Shown in pieces: positions 22,340 to 31,216 of a DNA stretch of 31,216 nt; within the stretch, counting starts at the first letter, position 1, and every line of letters starts with the position of its first letter. This stretch comes from Phaeoceros laevis. Lineage: Eukaryota > Anthocerotophyta > Anthocerotopsida > Notothyladales. The stretch covers positions 1 to 31,216 of the forward strand of contig JBNGIQ010005171.1 in the NCBI GenBank assembly GCA_049999765.1, in the 5' to 3' direction. The position numbers and the translations under genes are program-made. Under the pieces are notes generated by a model that searched no databases, was not told where the DNA came from, and saw only the letters and a program-made list of their open reading frames with translations.

Positions 22340-22828
22340 GGATGAGTCGATCGTCTACTCGAAGGTCCTAGCTAGGCTACCTAGGCTTCTTCCTAAAAAT
22401 GCAAAGCTGCTTGGTGCAGACCTGTGGACTCCCTTCACTGGTCGCTCTTGTAGCAAGGTGTCTGCTTATGTATGTTTCATCTCAGGTGCCTTATTTCACG
22501 AGGTCTGCCTGTGTTCCATGCGTACCAGTACTGGATACCGATGTGGTAACGTGAAGGAAAGGAGGACTATCATGAGTGAAGCTTTCTGTTACCACATCTC
22601 AAGAACGTTTTTGGACAGTCATCTACAGATGCACACGAATTTCCACGTGCTCTGCTCCACCAGCAACAAGGACAGACCTACTACTTCCCTCATAAATTCA
22701 TCAGGCCGTATGTTCCGATTTGTGAGGACAAGTTATTTGAAGGAAAGATTATGGGTCAGGCAGGCATGTGTTTGCAAGCAGATGAAGTAGTCCAGACGCA
22801 CCATTATTCCCAGGAGCAGGTGTTGCCA
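22340..22828. other. upstream region of the GST gene; no supported gene
   Basis: A long plus-strand frame (22308-22790) overlaps the GST start and has no recognisable domain or codon character. This interval probably holds the GST promoter and 5'UTR and the 5' breakpoint of the PPR fragment to its right. Confidence 0.5.
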
Positions 22829-23064
22829 GTTGAAAGACGCACGCGAAGTGTTTGACCATCTGTCCACAAGGGATGCGGTAACATGGAATGAAATGATAAA
22901 TGGGTACAGTCAGAGAATTCTGGTTCGTATGGAGCCAAATGACGCCATTTTTACTTGCCTTCTTTCAGCATGCAGTCAACAGGGGCTGATCAGCAAAGGT
23001 CGAAAGCACTTTGATGTCATGGTGAAATAGCATGGCCTTAACCTGACAACTGAGCCGTATTCTC
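22829..23064 (+). pseudogene. PPR-repeat gene fragment, plus strand
   Basis: The frame reads DAREVFDHLSTRDAVTWNEM, then a short stretch lacking most of the usual helix, then PNDAIFTCLLSACSQQGLI and GRKHFDVMVK. A TAG stop (23028-23030) falls where the family has an acidic residue, and the frame resumes HGLNLTTEPYS. This is two partial PPR repeats with an internal deletion and no start, targeting peptide or C-terminal domain. It ends within about 10 bases of the opposite-strand DYW remnant. Confidence 0.85.
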
Positions 23065-23071
23065 AAGGTCG

Positions 23072-25013
23072 ACCCTTACAACTGCAACGCCCGTTTGCGA
23101 ATAGATGCACACGGTACCCATCCCTTACCACAATGTGTCTCTCTCTCTTGAAGCCTTGACATGATTTCCGTGGAGCTGTGGCAGTCGCTGCACATGCGTA
23201 GATTCTTCGTTACCACCAGAGGTGTCCCACTCGGAGTGTTCAACAGACCAAACGCCAGAGCTAGCCTCTCAGCATGCCCACAAAGCACATCTTCCTTCTG
23301 ACTCAGTGGCTTCAACACCAACTTTGTGTGAGGTAAGTGGCCTCCTTCCTGCTTCACACGTGCATTTGTGCTCTCTACCTTAAGCGCAATATCGCTTCTC
23401 TTTCCGCCCACCAGAAATCTGTGTACCTACTTATTCACCTCAATGCTCGCCTCTGCAGGTTTCTTGTTAGCTACTGCTGCCCTTCTCTCTGTTTCAATCC
23501 TGTCTACATCGGTCCACCTACCCGCGTCTGCGTAGGCATTGGCCATGAGCACATAGGCAGAAGCCATTTGAGGGTCCAGCCTAACAATGCTTTCAAAACA
23601 CCACACAGCCCTCTCTATATCCCCGTGACTTTTGCAGGCATTCAACAAAGACGTCAAGCCCACCAAATTACTTTGGCCTTCACATGCTAATAGCATCTTC
23701 TCTGCCTCATCTAATTGGCCAGCACTCCCAAGAATATCAATCATGCAGTTGTAATGCTCAAAAGTAGGTTTGATGCCATGCTGTTCAGCCATGGAATCCA
23801 AGAGTTTGCGACCCTCGTGGACCAGTCCCTCATGACTACATGCTACTAGAAGGCAAGTAACACCATCAGGATGAGCACCGGCAACAAACATCTCCTCAAA
23901 ACAAGCTAGTGCCTTGCGATCTTCATCACAAGCAACATACCCAGCAATCAGGGCGTTCCATATGACCACATTCTTTGTGTTCATGCTGTCAAAAATCTGG
24001 CGTGCATCTTCTAGCTCACCACATTTTGCATACATGTCCACCAAGCAGTTGCCTACCACTACATCATCCAGCAGACCTCTTTTGACAATCTTTGAGTGCA
24101 GCTCCCTGCCCTTCTGCAAGGCACCATTGCTTACACACGCCTTAAGAAGGCAAATAACAGTCACATGGTTAGCCAGAATGAGGCCCGCCTCCTCCATTTG
24201 TCAATACACAACAAGCGCCTCTTGGCCGAGTCCTTGCTGTGCATAACCAGCAATCAAGGCATTCCATGTCACCACATCCTTTGTGTCCATGCTGTCAAAA
24301 ACTTGGCGTGCACCTTCCAGCTCACCACATTTTGCATACATGTCCACCAGGTAGTTGCCCACCGCTACATCATCCAGCAGACCTCTCTTGACAATTTTTT
24401 AGTGCAGCTCCCTGCCCTTCTGCAAGGCACCAGTACTTGCACACGCCTTCAGAAGGCAAATAAAAGTCACATGGTTAGCCAGAATGAGGCCCGCCTCCTC
24501 CACTAGTACATATACAACAAGCGCCTCTTGGCTGAGTCCTTACTGTGCATACCCAGCGATCAGCGCTGTCCATGTCACCACATCCTTTCTGCCAGATTCC
24601 AAATGCACATGCAAAACTAACATAGTTAGCCAGATTGGGGCCCACCTCCTCCATTTGTCCATACACAACAAGCGGTTCTTGGCCGAGACATTGCCGTGCA
24701 TACCCGGCGATCAGCGCTGTCCATGTCACCACATCCTTTGTGTCCACGCTGTCAAAAACCTGGCGCGCATCTTCCAGCTCACCACATTTTGCATACATGT
24801 AGGGTGCACTTTTCTGCCAGATTCCAAGTCGCTGGCAAATGCACAAGCTTCAAGGGCAGCTACAAAGACGTAACCATCCGCCTTCACTCCTGGCTTACGC
24901 ATGTCACGGTAGAGTTGTATGGCCTCCTTCGGTTTTCCGTACTTAGCATGTGCAGAGATAATGGAAGACCACATGAAGACATCTGGTTTCCCTACCCTGT
25001 TGAACACATTCAT
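23072..25013 (-). pseudogene. decayed PLS-class PPR gene with E and DYW domains
   Basis: Intact members are organelle RNA-editing factors. From an ATG at 25013 the minus strand reads a run of PPR units (YAKCGELEDARQVFDS and TALIAGYA recur), then the E region and a DYW domain with HAERLALAFGLLNTPSGTP and MCSDCHSS. Lesions: stops at 24540-24542, 24399-24401, 24201-24203 and 23427-23429; frameshifts near 24800 and 24600; and a slip in a GA run near 23135. After the slip the true frame continues IVVRDGYRVHLFANGRCSC but lacks the terminal D-Y-W. Units share near-identical DNA, and one is a recombinant. It begins 66 bases beyond the kinesin stop. Confidence 0.93.
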
Positions 25014-25078
25014 GCCATATTATCACACAATCAATTATGCTACATATATGACGAGACCCAGTTGCACAAGGCAGGCAA

Positions 25079-28000
25079 CTATCTACGCCAGCCCCTCTCG
25101 TAATCATCAAGATAATAATCATAGCGAGACTCAGCAGCCGGATCATTGTCCCTTGCGGGGGATTGGTAATCCCAGTCATCTGCACTATGAGCACACCGGA
25201 CGGGAGACTGCACCCAGTGTTCTTCCTCTGTGCTCTCATGGCCAGCGGCTGCCATTTGGTCTACCTGCTGCAGGGCAGCGGCTCGTTGCTCTGCCTCCAT
25301 TTCAGCCTGCGCAGTATCCTCATCCACTTCAGTGAATTCGAACTTGACGCGCTCAGCCATCACGCACATCTGGCACAGCGTCGAGTTCTGCAGTCTGGAT
25401 TCCAACAACCGCTGCTGCAGAACCGCAATCTCTGTGGCATGCTTTCTCTTGGATTTCTCAAGCTCTCGCTGCAGAGTGTCGGCATCCTGTTCTGCTAGCA
25501 GAGCAGCATCCTGTTACAAGTTGCAAACGAAGTTAGAGCAACCGCGCAGGACCCATATCCATAGCTGCTTCCAGCAGCACAGCCAAAATTTGTCTTACCT
25601 GGGCTATGCAGACTGCTTCTTCAGATTCTTTGAGCCGAACCAGTAGCTCCCCGGCAGCTTGGACTGCCTCTGCAGTGTCATTGAGCTGGGCCCGCAGACT
25701 TTCCATGTCCTGTCTCATAGATTCTCTTTCTTCTTCATGGTCTGCTTCCATAGCAGCCATCTTTGTGGCCTGTGTTTCAAGCCATCTTGAATCCACTTGA
25801 GAAACACCAGCTCGTTTGGCCATCTTTTTTACATCTGCAGCTCCTTCCCTGATCTTACGATGCTTTGCGAGCACAGATATGTGTTTCTCTTGGAGGTCCG
25901 CGTATTGGTCCAGAAGACGAGCATGTCCAGTCATGGCCATCTGCAAAGCCTCCTTGACTTCCTCCGAGCACCCTTTCGCATTCTAATTCATGAGTTCTCA
26001 TCTCTGCTTGCCTTCGATAAGAATCAGCCTCTAACCGAAGCTCTTCAAGCACGGCAATCCAATCGTTCTCCTGCTCTTCCCATTCTCTGTTCTTGTCCTC
26101 TGGGCATTGTCTCTCTGTTACAACAAGGGAGCATTCTCCTACGGGTGAAAGAGGACCTTCCAGACCTTGCTCCCCGACTAGTTGCTTCATGTCGTCCTGT
26201 AGAGTTTTCTTGGTCTCCGGATACAACTCTTCTGAGACAACTACGGTCAGGTCCTCGGACAGCCTCCCAAAGCTCTCATCAAACCGCTTTGGATCTGTGC
26301 ATATCGCCAACGCACCGGGAGCTGCTAGCGAGCTCCTCAGACACATGGATTGTCTCAAGGACATGGATTGTCGCACAGATATGGATTGCATCAGCATTGC
26401 ACGCCGTCGGCTGTCAAGTGGCCTTGGAGGGGGACCGGAGTCCAGAAAATCTTGTAGCTGTTCACGCAGCTGCCTGATCTCTTTTTGCATGTCCTCTTTC
26501 TCACCCAAATCAAAATAATCCCGGTACTCACGAAGTTCCTCTATCAACCTTTGTTGCTGAATAATCGAGTGCGTGACTTCAGGGTGATTGTCATACTTAT
26601 CCAGCAATACCTGCCAACGCCAGGAACCAAACTGTCAACCAGTTTTGAAAACACATACTGTTGGAGTGCAAATACTGACTCAGGGAGTAAGCTTCATACC
26701 TGATGCTCATTTGTTAGAGCAGCCCACTCATGAGTCAGGAATGCATCTGAAGGTAACACCCCATCCATGAGGCTTTCCAACCTAGCTATCTTATCCTCTC
26801 TGCTCTGCTGCAGAATAGCATTGCACTCTCTTTCATGCTTGTATTGACGAACCTGCAAGAGACATTTTCAAAATGTCTGAAACCCTGAGCTAGAAATGTA
26901 TTTCAGGACTGAATTCTCTTACAAGGTCAAAGCATCTGTACCAGACGGTTTAGCTGCTCGATCTCAGCTGCTTGTCTCCTTACTCAGCTGCTTATCTCCT
27001 TTCTCTTCAGCAGCTTCTTCCCTTCTGATTGCTCCAGCCAGCAGTGCCTCCACCGCCTGATCGTAAAGGGGGATGCAGTTAATATCAACAAGCGTAACAA
27101 TTCCAGTTCAGTGCAGACTTCAAAAGAAGTTCAAATTACCTTGTTCAACTGAGTTTGCGTCCGTGTTTGAAGAGTAGACAACTCTGTTGCACCATCTACA
27201 CTTCCAGGGTCTTGACACACTGGAACGTCGGCGGGATTATGCTCTTTCTCCATTATCTGGTCACGAATTGCACCATCTGTTCTTCCAGACTCTTGGGAAA
27301 ATAGACCCTCAGTGTACACTTGGCTCTTGGTACACTGAGCAGAGTCGTCGTCTATCTCAATTATCTCCTCATCAATTGCACCATCTACACTTCCAGGGTC
27401 TTGACTCACTGGAACGTCGGCGGGATTATGCTCTTTCTCCATTATCTGGTCAGGAATTGCACCATCTGTTCTTCCAGACTCCTGGGAAAATAGACCCTCA
27501 GTGTGCTCTTGGCACACTGGATCCTCTGTCTCCATTTCTTCGTCGGAATCGGAATCCAGATCGCCTTTTGGGAACGCCATTGGGTAGTTAAGGCTCATCC
27601 TCAAGAGGTTGTAGCTACGACGAGGATTCCAACCACTTGGCTGCTCGGCCTTACTTGACTTCATCCTCATTAGCTCTTCCTGCCAGCACAGACAGAAGCT
27701 CATAAGCGACCAATCTTTTGTACTGCCTCACTCAGGACAAGTGGAAAATGCTTCAGTGGTTTTATGTAGCTTGCCTTCAACTGTCGTATTTGCTCCCGAA
27801 GAAGGTTAATATCATTCTCAGTCTCCTCATTTACGACTGCCTTGTTTTGAATCGCCTTTGCCCTCTGTGCAAATCTGAGGGTGCTGAGTGTCTCACTCGT
27901 ACAGCTGAAACATACAACAAGTCAGACAGATGAAACAGTAACGTTTAACGGACAATATGTGGAGTTGGACCAGTACCTGCTGGCTGTAGAAATAGAACAT

Positions 28001-29607
28001 ATCATTGCTAGCTTTGCGTTTCCTCCAAGAGACTCCTGTAGTAAGAACGTGAGACTAGAGTCTCTGTACGGAATGTGCCTTTGCTTCCCGCTCTGAGCAA
28101 CTTCAGCGAGAATGTTGATTACGTTCCTGCAAAAAGCTCACAGGTAAAGATTTTGCTGATGGACAACTTCAAGGATCCTGCTCCTGTCCACAGGAGATAC
28201 TAACCCGAGCTGAGAGAGCGAACGGTTGATATTTCCAGCCTCCTTCAGTCGTTCTCCTGCAGCTCCTGTCTGCTTCTGACGTTCGGAGCCAGCAAGATCC
28301 ACGAGATTCATTCGGCTGCTTCGTAAGCTGCTGACACCTTGTTCCACGCTCTGCTCAGAAATGGAGCAATTTAGTTGGTAGTTCGTATGAAGTGAAAAAG
28401 CCACCCAGATATGCATGTAGTAAATGCGTACCTTACAACGGCACTCGATGACACATGTGAAAACACTGTGGGACCGAGAACTCTCGTTATTCATCATTGT
28501 TGATCCGACGCTTCTGTTAGCCAGCCCCTGATGGAAGAGGCGAGATTCAGACTAGAGAGTCTAGGGTCGTAAAATGCTGGAATATCCAAGGAACTACAAA
28601 CAGCAACCACCACATCAAGAAGAAGCGAAGTCAGGCTACAGACCTTCAGGAGAAGCTGGGTGATGTCATTCACACCAGATACAAACTCTTCAGTGAGGTT
28701 TTCCACATAGACACCCGTTTTGGTGTCTTCTCGGATCTGTGAACCATGAGGACCGCGGTTTAATTACATGGATAACATTTTGAAGTAGCAGGTGTAACCA
28801 AACGAAGGCGGCCAGGGCATCTGATGAACACCTGAAGATTTTTCTGTGACGGATCTAGAAGATCCGTGATCTGCTCATTGTAGATCTGCTTGTCAGAGAA
28901 CAACCACAGAAAAGATTAAGGATCTGTTTTGCAGGCTTTTCCCTACCGTAGATTTGAGGAAAGGGAAAGCCAGACGGAGCTACCTCAAGGAATGAGCATC
29001 TGCACTGGTACCGCAGCTGGTTTGCAGCATGTTTGATTTCTTCCTGAAAACAAACCGATGGTTATAAAATGGTTACAAAAACAAACCAAAGGTTATAAAC
29101 AAGAAGAGCCGGAGACGATTACCAAACCAAAATCCCTGCTTAGATGGAAGCTAGTAAAATGCTGCACCTGTTGAATTCTGGAAAACAACTGCTCAAACAG
29201 GCGTGGTGCTATGCCCCTACTTTCGTTGGGGAAGATATTGCTGATAGTGTCTTGTGTCGGTCCCCACATCGTGTATGTTTTGCCACTTCCAGTCTGCGAT
29301 GCAAACATTGAGCACAAGATTTTCCCGTGCCAGTAGATGGAGGATTCGGTACAGACAAAATGAAAGAGGAGCTGGACATACCTGCCCATAGGCGAAAATA
29401 GAGCTGTTGAAACCTGCAATGCAGTTGTTTACCATGGGGATTCCTACCATATTGAAAAGGTCGTTCTGCAGAAGTATGAAAGATATCAGAAGCCGCGATA
29501 TTGAATGAAAGCCAGAAAAAACATATGCAAGGAGATTCTACAACCTGCGTAGCTTCCGACCTAGCAACCGCATCAAATGTGAACGTTTGCTGAGCTAACG
29601 AGATAGT
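25079..29607 (-). CDS. kinesin-12 (phragmoplast-associated PAKRP1/POK type), 5' partial, with two frame lesions
   Basis: Microtubule motor of plant cytokinesis. Exons: 29545-29607, 29382-29465, 29168-29293, 28984-29043, 28832-28885, 28644-28736, 28432-28527, 28205-28350, 27977-28126, 27775-27904, 27140-27679, 26942-27056, 26700-26852, 25599-26610, 25079-25510. The motor enters at [15 protein letters not shown]; the first beta strands are missing, probably off-window. It shows P-loop [14 protein letters not shown], switch [10 protein letters not shown], switch II DLAGSE and neck [14 protein letters not shown], then long coiled coils. The intron after 27775 has a GC donor (AAG/GCAAGC). Exon 26942-27056 needs 16 bases removed (26968-26983) to stay in frame. 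Exon 25599-26610 carries one extra base in CCC at 25971-25973. Either assembly errors or early decay. Confidence 0.88.
26963..27002. repeat. 20-base imperfect tandem duplication in a kinesin exon
   Basis: Two copies of CTCAGCTGCTT(G/A)TCTCCTT(A/T), 20 bases apart, differing at two positions. They overlap the point where the kinesin frame breaks. Confidence 0.9.
27190..27505. repeat. 127-base direct repeat in the kinesin neck/stalk exon (copies 27190-27316 and 27379-27505)
   Basis: Two nearly identical copies separated by 62 bases, period 189, so the reading frame is kept. They encode the acidic block [16 protein letters not shown], then [12 protein letters not shown] and QDPGSVDGA, in duplicate. 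The spacer encodes a further acidic stretch (EEIIEIDDD). It lies just after the kinesin neck, in the region homologous to the variable linker of kinesin-12. Confidence 0.95.
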
Positions 29608-30640
29608 CTGAGGGGAGACACTAAGTGCCTCAATAGTGGCATACTCAACTCGCCGAGTAGCAGGATCAAATAATTTGTAAGCTTTTATACCATCAGTATA
29701 TCCAACAAACACCCGCTTAACTGCCCGATCTGACAGCTTGGCATGTTCTCTCTTCTTCTTAGGCACATGGGCGTATGCTGGGGCTCCAAATACTCGAAGA
29801 TGTTGGATGGATGGCTTCTTGCCACACCAGAGCTCATAAGGGGTGCATCCTTGCACAGCACTCGACGAGAGACAATTATGCAGGTATGTAGCTGTGCTAA
29901 CTACTTCTCCCCAGTTTGACATGGACAATTTCGCTTTCTTTAACAAAGCCCTCAGGGCTTTGTTAAAGACATCACCAGGCTGGTGATGTCTTGTGCAGAC
30001 CTGTTCCACCGCTCAGCTACACCATTCTGTGAGGAACTGTATGGCACCGTGAACTGTCGGGCTATACCCAGAGTCTCACAGTATGTGTTGAAAGCGTCGG
30101 AGTCGAATTCTCCTCCGTTGTCAATACGAAGGCAGAGTATTTTGACTCCAAGCTGCCTCTCCACTAACGCCTGGTAATGCTTGAAGCTTTCAAAGCCCTC
30201 ACTTTGTGTTTCAACACATACACATGTGCATACCGATTGTAATCGTCAATAAACGACAAGAAGTACTTGCCTCTGCCAAAGGAATCTTTGGATACTAACC
30301 CGCACAGGTCAGCATGTACCAGCTGCAACAACCATGTTGCCCTAGTGCCACCTCCCTTCGGAAATGCAATGACATGATGCTTGGCATATGTGCAGGCTTC
30401 GTAGAAAGGCAGTTTGCTCAAATTCTTTGGCAGCCCATCTAAGTACATGTCTACTTTCTCCATTGCACTGAGCTTTGTGGGGTTGGGATGGCCCAGCCTC
30501 ATATGCCATATGTGCGTTACTCTAGCACTTCCAACTGATGAACTAACACCTGCCAACTATGCAGAGGGTGCTGGCATCCCTCGTGCATCCAGAAGAAACA
30601 AGTCATTCACAAGCCTCCTCAAAACATACACACACAAACA
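29608..30640 (-). mobile_element. degenerate Ty1/copia retrotransposon fragment (gag-pre-integrase and integrase)
   Basis: Minus-strand reading shows gag-pre-integrase (THIWHMRLGHPNPTKLSAME), a zinc-type CTYAKHH, and the integrase core with LVHADLCG, FLSFIDDYNRYAHVYVLKHK, RIDNGGEFDSDAFNTYCETL and NGVAERWNR. The C-terminal part ends PYELWCGKKPSIQHLRVFGA and VFVGYTDGIKAYKLFDPATR. All three acidic catalytic positions can be seen. The frame is broken by a TAG at 30557-30559, a shift near 30208 and a palindromic rearrangement at 29938-29992. Protease, reverse transcriptase, RNase H and LTRs were not found. The left junction with the kinesin intron is not exactly placed. This is a dead fragment. 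Confidence 0.92.
29938..29992. repeat. two overlapping perfect inverted repeats inside the copia integrase
   Basis: 29938-29968 is a perfect palindrome with 15-base arms (CTTTAACAAAGCCCT) around one central base. 29966-29992 is a second with 13-base arms (AAGACATCACCAG) around one base. They overlap by three bases. Neither is part of the ordinary integrase sequence, and the integrase frame shifts across them. Confidence 0.97.
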
Positions 30641-30650
30641 CACACATCTG
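30614..30650. repeat. short CA-rich microsatellite
   Basis: Interrupted run of CA dinucleotides (ACACACACAAACACACACA within this interval) at the upstream edge of the recognisable copia coding sequence. Confidence 0.85.
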
Positions 30651-31216
30651 CTGTTCCCGGGTTGTGAGTGTGCGTTATGATGATACTGTGTGTCATATCT
30701 CTGATACGACAGTTTTATGATGCTGAGTCTTGATCAAGCTTGATGCTATACTCTGGAGCTTTCCTTTACGTATAGCTCTTTCAGCTTTTATTTGTTATCT
30801 TTAGATGTTACGATTGAATGCACTCCACATTGGCATTTTTTTTTTTTTTGCTCAGACACTCTAGTGAACTTCAGCAACTGAGTCACTTTAGTGAACTTCA
30901 GCAAATAAGTCCCTTAACTGGACTTTGCCCAGTAACTTTGCCTATTAGGTATTGTTACGACTGGTACACTTGAGGTGCGGTATAACGCTTTCTGGTGCCT
31001 TTGCCTAACAGATTGAAACTGACGGTCTATACAACACAACAGTCAGCCAACCTACCAGCAAATGGTGGTACCAGGCCAAGCCATCCAGGCCAGTTATTCT
31101 AAGTATTCGTTTACCAATGTACAAATCATTGTGAATGACTCTTTTCGGGACTGACCAATATCTGGTGCCTTGATTCCCGCGATGCCACCTAGCCATTTTT
31201 GGCCCTTATACAATGG
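30641..31216. other. right flank without recognisable coding sequence
   Basis: No kinesin 5' exon, LTR pair or domain was recognised. The interval contains a run of 14 T (30836-30849) and the 27-base tandem repeat listed separately. It could be intron of the kinesin gene, remaining transposon sequence, or both. Confidence 0.5.
30862..30915. repeat. 27-base imperfect tandem repeat
   Basis: Two copies starting TAGTGAACTTCAGCAA at 30862 and 30889, with period 27 and a few mismatches in the second half of the unit. Confidence 0.9.

Noticed and set aside
22308-22790. 160-codon plus-strand frame overlapping the GST start
   Set aside because: It is antisense to GST exon 1 at its 5' end and has no recognisable domain beyond.
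23427-24197. 256-codon PPR frame as an intact short PPR gene
   Set aside because: It is bounded by an in-frame TGA upstream and TAG downstream, with clear PPR and DYW sequence continuing on both sides. It is part of a pseudogene.
30862-30915. Tandem repeat as an LTR end or CRISPR-like array
   Set aside because: There are only two imperfect 27-base copies with no spacers, no TG...CA termini and no matching second LTR.
31005-31196. Minus-strand 63-codon frame at the right edge as an upstream kinesin exon
   Set aside because: It shows no similarity to the kinesin motor's first strands and no convincing splice sites.

Overview
This is plant nuclear DNA. It carries spliced genes with GT-AG introns mostly 65-200 bases long, and plant-specific families: a U-box/ARM protein, an XS-domain protein of RNA-directed DNA methylation, a Rieske oxygenase of the PAO/TIC55 type, a tau-class GST, PPR-DYW remnants and a phragmoplast-type kinesin-12. 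High gene density, short introns and decayed PPR-DYW copies would suit a compact seed-free land-plant genome (hornwort- or Selaginella-like), but the species cannot be fixed from the sequence. A run of exactly 100 N (13995-14094) marks a draft-assembly scaffold gap.

Layout. 1-949: AT-rich flank, a CAGC repeat, a possible minus-strand exon and two tiny uORFs. 950-4278 (+): U-box/armadillo E3 ligase. 4279-5526: no supported gene. 5527-7639 (+): XS-domain protein of the FDM/IDN2 family. 7940-10768 (-): complete 13-exon ALG3 mannosyltransferase. 11047-11528 (+): small DnaJ-type zinc-finger protein. 11702-13223 (+): 3-methyladenine DNA glycosylase. 13473-15343 (-): plastid-type SAM methyltransferase interrupted by the gap. 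15611-17513 (+): TrpC-like TIM-barrel protein lacking key catalytic residues. 17846-18377 (-): doubtful mini-gene. 18474-20756 (-): PAO/PTC52-like Rieske oxygenase. 21060-21436 (-): unrecognised 97-residue protein. 21517-22339 (-): tau-class GST.

The right third is disturbed. It holds a PPR fragment (+) tail to tail with a decayed PPR-DYW gene (-), then a 5'-partial kinesin-12 gene (25079-29607, -) with two frame lesions. A degenerate Ty1/copia fragment (about 29608-30640, -) sits directly upstream of, and in frame with, the first visible kinesin exon.

The left two thirds are ordinary housekeeping and plastid genes. They include closely spaced divergent pairs (ALG3/zinc finger, methyltransferase/TrpC-like) and convergent pairs (FDM/ALG3, glycosylase/methyltransferase). 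They do not form one pathway. No prokaryote-style system, CRISPR array or clear RNA gene was seen. All exon models come from reading splice sites and family similarity by eye; no alignment or transcript data were available.
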